From positions 124,001 through 188,000 of the forward strand of contig OZ220465.1 of the NCBI GenBank assembly GCA_965115815.1: 64,000 bases of DNA. The letters run 5' to 3'. Shown in pieces: positions 1-9,590 of the stretch (its first letter is position 1; each line of letters opens with the position of its first letter). Under the pieces are notes generated by a model, which searched no databases, had not been told where the DNA came from, and saw only the letters and a program-made list of their open reading frames with translations. The position numbers and the translations under genes are program-made. The DNA is from VXPW01 sp965115815. GTDB taxonomy: Bacteria; Pseudomonadota; Alphaproteobacteria; TMED109.

Positions 1-1098
1 CGGCTTCGCGGCCCCCGGCCTGCGCGAGCCGTGCGCTCCGTCGCCGACCGCCGGCTCGCAGGGGTCTGTGCCCTGCGGGAAACCCCGACCCGGTACGACC
101 CCGCCCTCCGAAGCCGGGCGGATCCTCGCACACGGCCGGCCGCCGCGACCGTTCCGTAACCGGGTCGTACCATCCGGGACCGGGAGATCCGGGATCGTGA
201 CCCGGTCCCACGCCGAACGCCCGCGCCGCGACCGCCGGCGTCGACGGGCGGGTGCGGCGAAGACGGCGTACCGTACGCCGAAGGAGCGGCGCTCTCGCGG
301 ACCGCGACTGCACGACGCCATCGCCACGATCCTCGCGATCCGGGAGGAGTACCGGGACGGGCGGCAGGCCCGGCCGGAGACCCTGGAGACCACGGCCACC
401 GCGGAACTCCTGGATCCGGTCCTCGAAGCCTTGGACGACCGGGATCTCGATTCCCTGGCGGAACGGGAACGCCCCCGAGGATTCGGCCGGGACGGGTGCG
501 TTCGGCCCGGTCAGGCTCCGGTACGTAACGGTGCGGTAGGGGCCGGCCATGGGACTCGGCAGAACCCCGCGACGGCGGAGTCGGCACGGGCGGCACGGCT
601 CTGCCGACGGCCGCAGGCCGGCTCCGGCGGGAACCGGGCAAGGGGGCCCGAGGGTGCTTCACCCCCCTTGACAAAGGGTGGGAAGCCCCCCCCCCGGTCC
701 CGCCCGGCGAGGTTTCGGAGCGGCCCACGTGGAGGGAGGGAATGGCGAGCCGTGAACCGTCCGGAAGGTCGCGAACGCCGCGCGCGGGCAGCGGTCTGCC
801 GGATCGTTTTGGCGCGCTGCGGCTTCCTTGGGGGTATCGGGTGTTCGGTCGCGAACGGACAAGTGCGCACGGGCGGCAACGGGTTTCCGACAGTCCGGGT
901 GCGCCGGATCTCGGGAATCCGAGGCGCCACCCGACCCGGCGGCGGGTCGGCCTGTCGGTCCGGAGCGGGCGATCCGGCACCGCTTGTCCGGCCCGGCTGG
1001 CGGGCGTACCCCGGGCGGGGCGGGCTCCGCTCGATTGGAACCTCCCGAAGGAAGTCCGCCCGGATCCGCCCCCGGCCCGTGCGCCGGCGAGAACGACC
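1..1098. other. No gene recognised; high-GC intergenic or decayed DNA
   Basis: Open frames here are Arg/Pro/Gly-rich and overlap each other on both strands, as expected from very GC-rich non-coding DNA. None shows a recognisable motif or a convincing ribosome-binding site. A short hairpin (CCCTT-GACA-AAGGG) lies near 668-681 and long C and G runs lie near 690. The stretch lies downstream of the minus-strand gene ending at 1099. Confidence 0.5.
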
Positions 1099-1842
1099 CT
1101 ATTCGCGGTTGCCGAGCAGCTGCAGCAGGAATACGAACATCATCAGGAAATCAAGGTAGAGGCTGAGCGCTCCCATGACCGCCTGTTTCACGACGAGTTC
1201 CCCGGACTGTCCGGCTACGTACATTTCCTTGAGCTTCTGCGTATCGTAGGCCGTGAGCCCGGCAAAGACGAGTACTCCGATCACGGAAATTGCGAACTGC
1301 AGCGCACTGGAGGCGAGAAACAGATTCACCAACATCGCGATGAAGATGCCGATCATTCCCATGAACAGGAAGGAGCCGAGGCCGGACAGCGACCGCTTGG
1401 TCGTGTACCCCCAGACCGACATGGCAAGGAACATGGAGGCCGCGATGAAGAACACGCGAACGATGCTCTCGCCGGTGTAAACGAGGAAGATCGAGGACAG
1501 CGACACGCCGTAGCAGCCTGCCAGGATCCAGAACAGCGACTGCACGCTGGAGGCCTGCATGCGATGGGCGCGGAAACCCATCAGCAGGACCACCCCGAGA
1601 GGGGCGAACATGACCACCCAAGAAAGCGGCGCCGTATAGAGGGCCATGCCGAAGGAGGTCAGCGCTCCGTTGCTGACGGCCAGGGAGTACACCGCCAGCG
1701 CCACGCCCCCCGTGATTGCGAGGCCGGCCGTCATGTAGCTGTAGATTCGCAGCATGTAAGCGCGAAGACCTGCATCGACATCCGACAACTGGGATGCCTG
1801 CAGGCGAACGGTCGGATTGTTGGTGTAGTGGCCTAGGGCCAT
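1099..1842 (-). CDS. Bax inhibitor-1/YccA family integral membrane protein
   Basis: The 247-residue protein consists almost entirely of about seven hydrophobic segments separated by short loops. A short polar N-terminus (MALGHYTNNP) precedes the first one. The last helices carry the AGLTAYDTQKLK stretch and the LYLDFLMMF ending typical of the BI-1/YccA/YbhL family (UPF0005), inner-membrane proteins linked in other bacteria to FtsH and calcium or proton leak. The start at 1842 was chosen over the longer frame to 1905 because a GGGAG ribosome-binding site lies about 8 bases before it and the extra residues are not family-like. The stop is TAG. It lies 120 bp downstream of aspS on the same strand. 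Family assignment is secure; physiological role is inferred from relatives. Confidence 0.9.
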   Translation of the reverse strand: MALGHYTNNPTVRLQASQLSDVDAGLRAYMLRIYSYMTAGLAITGGVALAVYSLAVSNGALTSFGMALYTAPLSWVVMFAPLGVVLLMGFRAHRMQASSVQSLFWILAGCYGVSLSSIFLVYTGESIVRVFFIAASMFLAMSVWGYTTKRSLSGLGSFLFMGMIGIFIAMLVNLFLASSALQFAISVIGVLVFAGLTAYDTQKLKEMYVAGQSGELVVKQAVMGALSLYLDFLMMFVFLLQLLGNRE

Positions 1843-1962
1843 GGACAAGCTCCCGTGAGATTCGACAGAGTCGTGCGGACACGCCGTACTGGCTTGCGGC
1901 CGCAAACGTGCACGCTCCAGAGTATATGGTAGCCGACCTCCGGATCGGCAACGGACCGGAGA

Positions 1963-3744
1963 TTATGCGGACGGAGCGGCCCTTCGCAGGTGAATCTCCC
2001 GCAGCTGTTCGTCCGAGACGGTCCCGGGAGCTCCCATCAGCAGATCTTCCGCCTGCTGGTTCAGCGGAAACGGAATCACTTCGCGAATGTTGGGCTCGTC
2101 CGTCAGCAACATGACGATCCGGTCGATGCCGGGTGCGATCCCGCCGTGCGGAGGGGCTCCGTAGCGGAACGCCCGGAACAGGGCGGGAAAGCGGGCTTCC
2201 AGTTCGTCCCGGCCGTACCCGGCAATCGCGAAGGCCTTGACCATGATGTCGGGTCGGTGGTTTCGGATGGCGCCGGACGAGAGTTCCACGCCGTTGCAGA
2301 CGATGTCGTACTGCCAGGCAAGGACGTTCTCGGGATCGGCGGCGTCCTCCAGTGCGCGGAGGCCGCCCTGCGGCATCGAAAACGGGTTGTGGCTGAATTC
2401 GATCCTGCCGGTGCCGGGGTCGCGTTCGTACATGGGAAAGTCGACGGTCCAGCAGAACCGGAACGTCCGGTTGTCGATCACGCCGAGTTCCTCGCCCAGC
2501 CGGGTACGGACCGTGCCGGCGAATCCGGCCGCCCGGGCCGGCTGGTCGCACACGAAGAATACGGCTGCCCCCGGCCCCACGTTCGTCGCCTCGCGAATCG
2601 CGGCCTGCGCCGCGGGAGTCAGAAACTTGGCGATGGGCCCCTTGCCTCCGGCGTCGTCGTAGACGAGGTAGCCGAGGCCGGGCGCTCCTTCCTCGCGGGC
2701 CCAGCGGTTGAGGCCGTCGAAGAAGCTCCGCGGCCGGGCGGCGGCGCCCGGCGCGGGAATGGCCCGCACCACCGCGCCCTTTTCGATCTGGGTCCGGAAG
2801 GCGCGGAACGTGACTCCTTCCTGCCGGAAGGCTGCGGTCACGTCGGCGATTTCGAGCGGATTCCGGAGATCCGGCTTGTCGGTGCCGTAGCGCAGCAGGG
2901 CGTCCCGCCACGCGATCCGGGGAAACGGGCCGTCCGCGACCGGCCGGCTGCCGAATTGGGTGAAGAGCTCACGCAGGAGCGGCTCGACGGCTTCGAACAC
3001 GTCCTCCTGCGTGGCGAACGCCAGTTCGACATCCAGCTGATAGAACTCGCCCGGGCTGCGGTCGGCCCGCGCATCCTCGTCGCGGAAGCACGGCGCGATC
3101 TGGAAATAGCGGTCGAATCCGGAAGCAATCAGCAGCTGCTTGAACTGCTGCGGTGCCTGCGGCAGGGCGTAGAACCGTCCCGGATGCAGACGGCTCGGAA
3201 CCAGGAAGTCCCGCGCGCCTTCGGGCGACGATGCGGTCAGGATCGGGGTCTGGATTTCAAGAAAGCCCTGCTTCGTCATGTGCCGCCGGATGGCGGTGAT
3301 GACCTCGGAGCGAAGGCGGATGTTGCGCTGCATCTTGTCGCGGCGGAGATCCAGAAAGCGGTACGCGAGGCGTACCGCTTCGCCGGCCTCCTGTTCGCCG
3401 GCCACCTGCAGCGGCAGGATTGCGGCCGGGGATTCGACATGGAAGGATTCCATGCGGACTTCCACCGCTCCGGTGGCCAGCGCCGCATTCACGGTGTCGT
3501 CGGAGCGGGCGACTACGGACCCGGTCACGGTGACCACGCTTTCCACTCGTACCGCTTCGACGGCGGCGAAGAAGGATGCCTCTCCGGACGCGACGACCTG
3601 GGTCTGGCCGTAGTGGTCCCGAAGATCAAGAAAGAGCAGCCCGCCGTGGTCGCGTTTCGCGTGTACCCAGCCCGAGAGCCGGACCGGCGTGCCGACGTGA
3701 TCGGAGCGGAGTTCGCCACAGTTGTGGGTTCGGTACGGATGCAT
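1963..3744 (-). CDS. aspS: Aspartyl-tRNA synthetase
   Basis: This class II aminoacyl-tRNA synthetase charges tRNA-Asp (or Asp and Asn tRNAs if non-discriminating) in the cytoplasm. The 593-residue length is normal for the bacterial type. In order it has an N-terminal OB-fold anticodon-binding domain (about residues 1-105), the class II core with motif 2 (CFRDEDARADR followed by EFYQLDVE), the inserted GAD domain characteristic of bacterial AspRS in the middle third, and motif 3 near the C-terminus (GIAPGIDRIVML). The start at 3744 is preceded by GGGGAG; the upstream in-frame extension to 3927 is low-complexity and not conserved. It sits between the BI-1 family gene and an enolase-superfamily gene on the same strand. 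Confidence 0.96.
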   Translation of the reverse strand: MHPYRTHNCGELRSDHVGTPVRLSGWVHAKRDHGGLLFLDLRDHYGQTQVVASGEASFFAAVEAVRVESVVTVTGSVVARSDDTVNAALATGAVEVRMESFHVESPAAILPLQVAGEQEAGEAVRLAYRFLDLRRDKMQRNIRLRSEVITAIRRHMTKQGFLEIQTPILTASSPEGARDFLVPSRLHPGRFYALPQAPQQFKQLLIASGFDRYFQIAPCFRDEDARADRSPGEFYQLDVELAFATQEDVFEAVEPLLRELFTQFGSRPVADGPFPRIAWRDALLRYGTDKPDLRNPLEIADVTAAFRQEGVTFRAFRTQIEKGAVVRAIPAPGAAARPRSFFDGLNRWAREEGAPGLGYLVYDDAGGKGPIAKFLTPAAQAAIREATNVGPGAAVFFVCDQPARAAGFAGTVRTRLGEELGVIDNRTFRFCWTVDFPMYERDPGTGRIEFSHNPFSMPQGGLRALEDAADPENVLAWQYDIVCNGVELSSGAIRNHRPDIMVKAFAIAGYGRDELEARFPALFRAFRYGAPPHGGIAPGIDRIVMLLTDEPNIREVIPFPLNQQAEDLLMGAPGTVSDEQLREIHLRRAAPSA

Positions 3745-3842
3745 GCGGAACTCCCCACGGATGGACCCGTCCGGCGACGGGCGGGCGGCGGTTCGGGCGG
3801 ACGCTGTGGTGCGCGGCCGGGGCGGGGGCCCCGACGCGGGGG

Positions 3843-5048
3843 TCAGGGCCGGTGCATCCGGTGCCGGTCGGATCCGGAGCGCGGAGGATGCGCGCGGACG
3901 GCTTCCTCGTTCACCTCCGTGCCCCATCCGGGCCCCTCCGGGAGCACGAGCGTGCCGTCCCGAATGGTCGGGACAACGGTGACCAGGTCATCCTTCCACG
4001 GCACCTCGTCCACGTCGATTTCCATGATGCGGAAGTTCGGGACGGTGGCCGAGAAGTGGGCGCTGTGCAGGGTCGAGAGATGACCGTAGAAATTGTGCGG
4101 TGCGACGTCGATTTCGTACGCGTCCGCCATCGCCGCGATCTTGAGACTTTCGGCGAGCCCGTTCCACACGACATCGACGATGCCCACGTCGACGGCGCGC
4201 CGTTCGAGGAACGGCTTGAATTCGCGGCGTCCGTACAGGGATTCGCACGAGGCGATCGGTGTGCGGACGGCGTTGCGGATTCCGGCCAGCGCCGGCGCGT
4301 CGAAGAGGTCGATTTCGGCCCACATCAGCCCCAGATCGTCGAGGGTCCGCACCATGCGCCGGTAGCCCTCCGGCCGGAAGTTGAAATTCAGGTCCACCAG
4401 GATTTCGACATCGGGACCGGCGCCGGAGCGCAAGGCCTCCACCTGGGCCCGGAGCGCCCGCTCGACCGCGGGGCGCGGCGGGAGGTCGGGCGCGCCGCCT
4501 TCCATGGCGAATCCCGGCATGTAGACCTGTGGCCGGTCGCCGTCGAACCGGAAGATGTTGGTCTTGAGAGCCGTGAAGCCCTCGGCGCGAACCCGTGCGC
4601 CCAGAGTCTCGACGTCGCCGAGACCGGTCAGGGGGGGCTGGCCGATCCGGTCCGCGTGCGCCACGAGATAGGTGCCGCAGTGGGACCAGTACAGACGGAG
4701 ATTGTCCCGGACCGGACCTCCGAAGAGCTCGCACACGCGCACTCCCAGCGCCCGCGCCTTGATGTCCAGCAAGGCGTTCTCGATGGCAGCAATGGCCTGC
4801 TGGTTGATTCCTCCCGGGGCCTGGCGGGTGCGCGCGTACAGCATCGCGCCGTGCCGCTCGACCGGGCGCGGATCCTGGCCGACCAAGGGCTCGGCAAGGG
4901 CCGTGATGACCGCGCTGAGACCCGCGCTCCCGTAGCTCTCGTTGAATTCCGACCACCCGGTGATGCCCTCGTCCGTGGTCACCTTGAGGAACGACAGCAC
5001 CCGCCATCCCCCGTCCGCGTGAAGGATCTCGAATCCGGCAATCTTCAT
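3843..5048 (-). CDS. Mandelate racemase/muconate lactonizing family protein (enolase superfamily)
   Basis: The 401-residue protein is a soluble enzyme expected to abstract the proton alpha to a carboxylate on an acid-sugar-like substrate with Mg2+. The capping domain starts at MKIAGFEILHADGG. In the barrel the metal-ligand series is visible as VDLNFN (Asp), MWAEID (Glu) and ASCESL (Glu), followed by a candidate base in VAPHNFYG (His). The usual KxK base motif is replaced by ALKTN, so the second lysine is missing and the racemase-type mechanism may differ. The start at 5048 has AAAGGGAC upstream. It ends 98 bp before aspS and could be co-transcribed with it. The substrate cannot be assigned from sequence. 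Confidence 0.85.
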   Translation of the reverse strand: MKIAGFEILHADGGWRVLSFLKVTTDEGITGWSEFNESYGSAGLSAVITALAEPLVGQDPRPVERHGAMLYARTRQAPGGINQQAIAAIENALLDIKARALGVRVCELFGGPVRDNLRLYWSHCGTYLVAHADRIGQPPLTGLGDVETLGARVRAEGFTALKTNIFRFDGDRPQVYMPGFAMEGGAPDLPPRPAVERALRAQVEALRSGAGPDVEILVDLNFNFRPEGYRRMVRTLDDLGLMWAEIDLFDAPALAGIRNAVRTPIASCESLYGRREFKPFLERRAVDVGIVDVVWNGLAESLKIAAMADAYEIDVAPHNFYGHLSTLHSAHFSATVPNFRIMEIDVDEVPWKDDLVTVVPTIRDGTLVLPEGPGWGTEVNEEAVRAHPPRSGSDRHRMHRP

Positions 5049-5781
5049 GACAGGTCCCTTTCTCGTCCCGGACATTCCCGCGCTCGTTCGCGAACCGCCG
5101 TTCCGCGCACATCCTCCGAGTCCATCCTACGCCATGCCGGTTCGGCCGCAACGGCGCAGCCGGGAGGCGGATCGAGACTCGTTCCGGATCGTCGAGCTCG
5201 ACCGCCGCCGCACGGCCGCGAACCGGCCGGCATCTGCGGGCCGGATTCGATCGGCGCCCCTGCCGAACCCCGCCGGGGATTCATCGGCCGTGACCCGGGA
5301 TCATCCCACGCCAAAATTCCGAGGGGTTCGAAGCCGGATTCGCGCCGGCTGCGGGGTCGTACAGCAGACCCGCCGATGGCGTTCGCACGCGAATCCGACG
5401 CGCCGGAGCCCCGGAATCTGCCGATGGTCCCGATCTTCGGATGCCGGATTGTGACCGGATGGGTTCGGGGAGACCTCGGGAACGAAGAGGATCGCGTTCA
5501 GGGCTGGGTGATCGCCCGGAAGATCTCGTTTCCGGTGCCCACTGGAGTACCGCATGACGCTGGCGAGCCCACGTGTCTTCCCGATCTTGGGAGGATCAGG
5601 GCGAGGGCCGGCGTGTTGCGCAGGGCGTGGTTGTGCGGGACCGTGACGTTGGACAGCGAAAAGTCAGCCGACGAGGCGAGAGGCACGAGGCCCGGCGGAG
5701 CGGAAGCGGTATGCCGGGGCCTCATGCCCAATGGGTCTCGCCAGATGCCCGTTCGACGAATCACCGCGCCATGGAAGCATC
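5049..5781. other. Intergenic stretch without a recognisable gene
   Basis: About 730 bases between the enolase-superfamily gene (minus strand) and a decayed plus-strand gene. Frames on both strands are short, lack plausible start sites and have GC-driven composition. No tRNA, inverted-repeat terminator or mobile-element end was recognised here. Confidence 0.45.
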
Positions 5782-6483
5782 ATGGCGGCCGTCAGGGTGG
5801 CGTTTGTGCGGCTTGAGGGGGCGCTCGCGGGCTGCAATCTGGCGACCGACGCGCCTGTTGCGACGAATATCGTGACCATGCCGGTCCAGGCCGATGCGCC
5901 GTCGGTTGCCGCTTCGCCGGCCGCGACCGTGGGCTCGGTTCTCGTAGACAAGGAATGGGGGCCGAATGGCCGGTATGTGCTCCGGGCCTCTGGGGTCGTG
6001 GAGGAGGTGGAGCGGTGATGGTCTGCTGTTCCAACGGACGGAGTTTTGGCCTCCGGCAATGGGTTCAGGTGATCCGCGCGAGGTCGCCGACGGCGACCTG
6101 ATCGATGCGCGGTCCCGCAACCAGATCGCTTGCCTGAAGGATGGTAAGGATGGTGAGGTGCTGGCGAAGACGATGCCGCACACCAAGATGCTGTCGTGGC
6201 CCCTGCAAGTCGGATGCGTGGCGATGGAGGTCTCGCTGGACGGACCACTGGCTGCAACCCGGTTGTTCCAGTGATCAGTGGTCAGACCACGATGTCTCGG
6301 CTTGGCAGGAGGTCGAGGTTCCGGCGGGAACGTTCACGGCGTGCCGAGTGGAGCTGGTGGTAACCAAGCACGACTCTCATGCGGAAACGACTTGGTTGGC
6401 GCCGGAGACCGGACAGGTGATCAAACGTACAGGGAGAAGCACTTCCAAGAACGGATACGGTGCGACAGACATGTGGCAGGTGG
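5782..6483 (+). pseudogene. Decayed putative lipoprotein gene
   Basis: Three successive plus-strand frames together read like one secreted protein. The first begins MAAVRVAFV and contains a lipobox-like LAGC around residue 19. A shift near 6010 moves to a frame carrying DGLLFQRTEFWPP and LSWPLQVG. Another shift near 6260 moves to a frame with EVEVPAGTFTACRVE and TTWLAPETGQVIKRT, the pattern of small periplasmic proteins whose conserved part reads 'VPAGTF-x-RVE ... YAPE-G-VK'. The reading stops where a group II intron remnant begins at about 6484, so the 3' end was probably lost through that insertion. The protein family is not identified. The frameshifts are deduced from continuity of motif-like sequence, not alignment. 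Confidence 0.5.
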
Positions 6484-7045
6484 TTCCCGCGAGGGGGCAG
6501 GCGAAGCGTCGGTAGCGGTACGGATGGGCAGGGCTCAGGAGCACCGAAAAGACGAGGATCCGGGGCGCCGAGGCTCTCAGAGCGGCCGAAGGCACCCTCG
6601 CAGGCATCGATGGGGTGAGATGCCGGCGAGCCCCGCGGTGTCCGAGAACCCATGCACGTCCGCACGCCTTCGGTCGGAACCCTGGGAGATCTTCCAACGG
6701 TCCCGCCGGTGGTGGCGGGACCGCATGGGGAAGGAGAAAGCCGAAGCCCGGGATGCACGGTTGGAAGAAGTCGGATGAGGCCGTAGTACCGGGGAAGGCG
6801 GCGAACCCGGGAGCGTCAGCTTCTGCGGAGCCGCTGGAGGAACGGGCCTCAACCCAGGGGAATCCGGGACGCCCAAGCACGCACCGAACGCCGTGTCGGG
6901 CACGCGTGCCACAGGCGGCGGACGGGATACGGGAAGCCGCCGGCCCGTCCAGCGGTTGGCCGTCCAATACCCGAGGTAGGAGCTGGATGGATGAGCGTCC
7001 ACGTCCGGATCCGTGCGGGGGGTGCGCAGCAATGCGCAGTCCTGC
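6484..7045 (+). mobile_element. 5'-truncated ORF-less group II intron (inner type)
   Basis: From about 6484 the sequence matches, with scattered substitutions, the interior and 3' half of the intron at 48367-49091. The shared parts are the block beginning GTTCCCGCGAGGGGGCAGG, the junction left by loss of the reverse-transcriptase ORF, and a domain V/VI region ending near 7045. Domain V (about 6983-7014) and the 3' end have diverged: the usual CCTAC end reads CCTGC. The first 120 or so bases of the intron are missing. Remnants of the outer intron's domain VI (GGATGGGATCGGCAGC, then AACCCCTCCT) follow to about 7085, so this insertion also sat between outer domains V and VI. Confidence 0.7.
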
Positions 7046-7332
7046 CGCAACCGGGGATGGGATCGGCAGCAACCCCTCCTGCTCGGCCACGGCATACTCC
7101 ACCTGTTGCTGTATGGAGAATCCTGCATCGTTCTGACAGAAAGACAGATCATAACTTTTCCAGCCATATCGTCCGTGCGTCTGGCTACATCCCAACATGA
7201 TAATTCCTTGTATTTCCTATTGCTACGTGCAATCTCCGGTCCTCTTCACCTCTTGCATCTGCGTCGCGGATGCGTTTGAATGCACCCCGGTTTGATGCCG
7301 CTCATATGCGGTTTGATCACGGGAATGGCGCC

Positions 7333-7803
7333 ATGCCCAAGCGAAGTACTCTCAGGATCGTCAAGCGCACCGTCGATGCGCTCAGCGTCGACCGCGGCGA
7401 TGCCACCTTCTGGGAGCGCGACCTCGCGGGCTTCGGCGTCCGCGTCCATGCCCCTGGGCGCAAGGTCTATGTGGTCCAGTCCCGGGGGTCGGGCGGGCTG
7501 AAGCGCGCCAAGCTCGGCAGGTATGGCGAGACCATCGTCGAGGAGGCGAGGACGCGCGCGGCGGCGGTGGCGATCGACCGGATCAAGCGGGGCGAGGAAC
7601 CCTTTCCGGCGCCTGCGGCGCCGGCGCTCACCGTGGCCGGGCTGGCGGCGCGCTACATGGAGAAGGTTGTGGACCGGAACGTCCGCGGACTACTGGACGG
7701 TGGGGATCGAGGGGAGCCGGAGACCGCGGCCGGTCAGAGGCCGAGTTGGCTGTGCGAGCCGAGGCGCACGAGATCGAGATGTTCGGAGTCGGGCTTGCGG
7801 TAG
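7333..7803 (+). pseudogene. Tyrosine recombinase (phage-type integrase) N-terminal fragment
   Basis: The frame starts MPKRSTLRIVKRTVDAL at 7333. It continues with the Arm-DNA-binding fold typical of P4/tRNA-site integrases: a WERDLAGFGVRVH strand pair, then KLGRYGETIVEEAR, then RIKRGEEP. The core-binding domain begins at LTVAGLAARYMEKVV but sequence similarity ends near 7680, and the catalytic domain (R-HxxR-Y) is absent. The residual frame runs to 7803 through unrelated DNA that overlaps the toxin gene on the other strand. It is the scar of an integrated element; the neighbouring toxin-antitoxin pair may have come with it. Confidence 0.75.
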
Positions 7804-8015
7804 ATCAGAACCAAGTCGGGGCGGACGTGACAGTCCCGGTGGTCCTTCCATTGCCCGCCAAGTGCGTGGTCGCGATGGCGCGGCGGGAGCGGCCGATCCT
7901 CCGCCAGCCCGGCCGCGACCTGCGCGAGTTCGCCATCGACAGTCCTGGCGAAGCGGCCCTTTTTCTCACGCCGGTAATCCCGCTTGAAGGCCGCGGTCCG
8001 TCTAATCGTCCGCAT
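7734..8015 (-). CDS. yafQ: YafQ-type RelE-superfamily mRNA interferase toxin
   Basis: The 93-residue protein has the compact RelE/ParE fold pattern and is closest to the YafQ branch, ribosome-dependent endoribonucleases. The N-terminus MRTIRRTAAFKRDYRR is typical. The catalytic region reads DHALGGQWKDHRDCHVRPD, giving the conserved histidines and aspartate, and the C-terminus has GSHSQLG with the last conserved histidine. The aromatic residue that follows the aspartate in E. coli YafQ is leucine here. Its start overlaps the antitoxin gene by 14 bp, the classic coupled arrangement. No truncation or frameshift is seen, so the pair is probably functional. Confidence 0.88.
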   Translation of the reverse strand: MRTIRRTAAFKRDYRREKKGRFARTVDGELAQVAAGLAEDRPLPPRHRDHALGGQWKDHRDCHVRPDLVLIYRKPDSEHLDLVRLGSHSQLGL

Positions 8016-8259
8016 GGAGGTCGGCCATCAGGCCGTCGACATCGCCGACCGTGACCAGATCGTCCCGGCGCGCGGCCTCCATGGCCGCGATAGTCTCCGC
8101 GTTCGGCACCAGGGGCTCGAACGGCAGGCGTTTCTCGGTCGCGATCCGCACCATCATCAGGCGGAAGGCATCGGACACGGTGAGGCCGATCGCGTCGAGT
8201 ACGGCAGCGGCTTCCCGCTTGGTCTTTTCGTCGATGCGGGCCCGAACGACGGTGCGCAT
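8002..8259 (-). CDS. dinJ: DinJ/RelB family antitoxin
   Basis: This 85-residue antitoxin pairs with the downstream YafQ-type toxin. The N-terminal ribbon-helix-helix DNA-binding segment reads MRTVVRARIDEKTKREAAAV, followed by LGLTVSDAFRLMMVRI-like residues (here IGLTVSDAFRLMM) and a short acidic tail (VDGLMADLHADD) that would wrap the toxin. The start at 8259 was chosen because a strong AGGAGG lies about 9 bases upstream. The operon probably represses its own promoter, as in relatives, but no operator was identified. It lies beside an integrase fragment, consistent with arrival on a mobile element. Confidence 0.88.
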   Translation of the reverse strand: MRTVVRARIDEKTKREAAAVLDAIGLTVSDAFRLMMVRIATEKRLPFEPLVPNAETIAAMEAARRDDLVTVGDVDGLMADLHADD

Positions 8260-8421
8260 GGGTCGATCCTCCTGCATGGGCCACAATGTAGCCTGATTGT
8301 ATGATGGATGTCCACGCCGCAACGTTCCGGTTGCGGAAGAACGAGGATGGCCGCAGTCTGGTCAAGCTGCGGCCAATGCCGGGTAGGAGGGGTCATTGCC
8401 GAGCCCCTCCCCCCAGTTACG

Positions 8422-9145
8422 GTAGGAATGCGCAGTACTGCGCACCCCCCGCACAGATCCGGACATGGACGTTCATCCATCCGGCTCCTACCTCGGGTGC
8501 TTGACGGCCAACCGCGGATCCGGCCATGGGCGGCGGAGGGTTGCGCACGACCCAGAACTCTCGGTCCTGCGCTCCCGTCGCTTCCGGTCGAACCGTGCGG
8601 CTTTCCGGATCCGGTCCGCCGCCTGAGGCACGCGTGCCCGACCCTGCGTTCGGCGCGTGCTTTGGCGTCCCGAGTTCCCCTTGGTTGGGGCCCTTTCCTC
8701 CCGCCACTCCGCAGGAGCTGACGCTCCCTGGTTCGTCGCCTTCCCAGGTCGTACGGCCCCATCCGACTGCTTCCAGCCGTTCGTCCTAGGCTTCGGTTTT
8801 CTCCTTCCCTACGCGGTCCCGCCACGATCGGCGGGACCGCTTGAAGATCTCCCAGGGTCCCAACCGAAGACGTACGGACGTGTAGGGGTTCTCGGACACC
8901 GCGGGGCGCGCCGGCATCTCACCCAATCGATGCCTGCGATGGTGCCTTCGGCCGATCGGAACACCTCGGCACCCCGGATCCTCGTCTTTTCGGTGCTCCT
9001 TCGCCCCACCCATCCGCGCCGCTGCCGACGCTTCGCCTGCCCCCTCGCGGGAACCGACGCACGGCTCGCGGAGAAACGCGGTTTGGTTCCTCCTTCGTTC
9101 CAGGGGACTTGCACCCCCTGTCTTCTGCCCGTTCGCCTGGCACAC
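8422..9145 (-). mobile_element. ORF-less group II intron (inner type), 724 bp
   Basis: The minus strand from 9145 begins GTGTGCCAGGCG, matching the GUGYG 5' consensus. It ends with a domain V hairpin (about 8457-8488, GAGCCGGATGGATGAACGTC then CATGTCCGGATC) and a domain VI ending CCTAC at 8422. It is collinear with the plus-strand full-length copy at 44685-46557 except that the reverse-transcriptase ORF is deleted between the same points as in the copies at 47637 and 48367. Length and junction are shared with those copies, so the deletion predates their spread. It could splice and move only with a maturase supplied in trans. Confidence 0.78.
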
Positions 9146-9199
9146 CAGATCCGGACGTGCCCGCATTCGGGCATCCGGTTCCGTACAGGACCGGTTCGC

Positions 9200-9531
9200 T
9201 CAAGCGGTCCCGTAGCCGTGCACGATCTTGGCCGTAGGCAGGGGCAAGCGGCGAAGCAGCGCGGTCATCGGGTCCCAGTTCACCCGGGCCGAACGACTGC
9301 GCCGCGACAGCCACTTTCGCCAGATTCGGATCACCTGGTAGCGGAAGCTGGCCATTCGGGCACGATTCCCGCTCCGGCCGTAGTCGGCACCATGGCCTCG
9401 TAGGACCCGAGCGAGGTCGTTGCGCGGGTAGAGCAAGGGCGCGTGGCGATGCCGTCGGCACCCCTCCCGCACCGTTCGCACCGACTGCGCCAGGCGGCCC
9501 TTGGCCGTGAGCTGGCGCAGCACCGCGAACT
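9200..9531 (-). pseudogene. Group II intron reverse transcriptase/maturase, C-terminal fragment
   Basis: The minus-strand frame reads YGRSGNRARMASFRYQV, then IWRKWLSRRSRSARVNWD, then LLRRLPLPTAKIVHGYG and stop. This is the usual end of bacterial group II intron-encoded proteins: maturase/X domain, then a basic 'W-x-x-L-x-R-R-S' helix, then 'PLPxPxIVH'. The reverse-transcriptase core is absent. It belongs to the outer intron type, since its stop is followed directly by that intron's domain V. Confidence 0.7.
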
Positions 9532-9590
9532 GCCGGGTAGGAGGGGTCGTTGCCGAGCCCCTCCTCCCGGCACGTACACTCGCGGGATGA

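Larger units (their letters stand above)
8383..9531 (-). mobile_element. Outer-type group II intron remnant interrupted by an inner intron
   Basis: Reading the minus strand from about 9531, the remnant holds the C-terminal part of a group II reverse transcriptase ending near 9200. A 34-nt domain V hairpin follows (about 9148-9181; stem GCCCG/CGGGC). The inner intron 9145-8422 is inserted there. Domain VI of the outer intron comes last (8383-8416, GGGGAGGGGCTCGGC...CCTAC 3' end). The 5' part of the intron is missing. A separate copy of just domain VI lies at 9537-9570. The order domain V, inner intron, domain VI is the same as at 44649-46596 and 47590-49129. Confidence 0.7.

Noticed and set aside
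68..1166. Arg/Pro-rich ORFs at the left edge
   Set aside because: They overlap in all frames, lack a ribosome-binding site or recognisable domain, and have composition expected from GC-rich non-coding DNA.
1990..5816. Very long plus-strand ORFs opposite aspS and the enolase-superfamily gene (697 and 746 codons)
   Set aside because: They are antisense shadows of well-supported minus-strand genes, produced by high GC at third positions, and have no motifs of their own.
6990..7270. Short ORFs around 7000-7280
   Set aside because: They run through group II intron domain V/VI sequence and AT-richer spacer without motifs or start sites.
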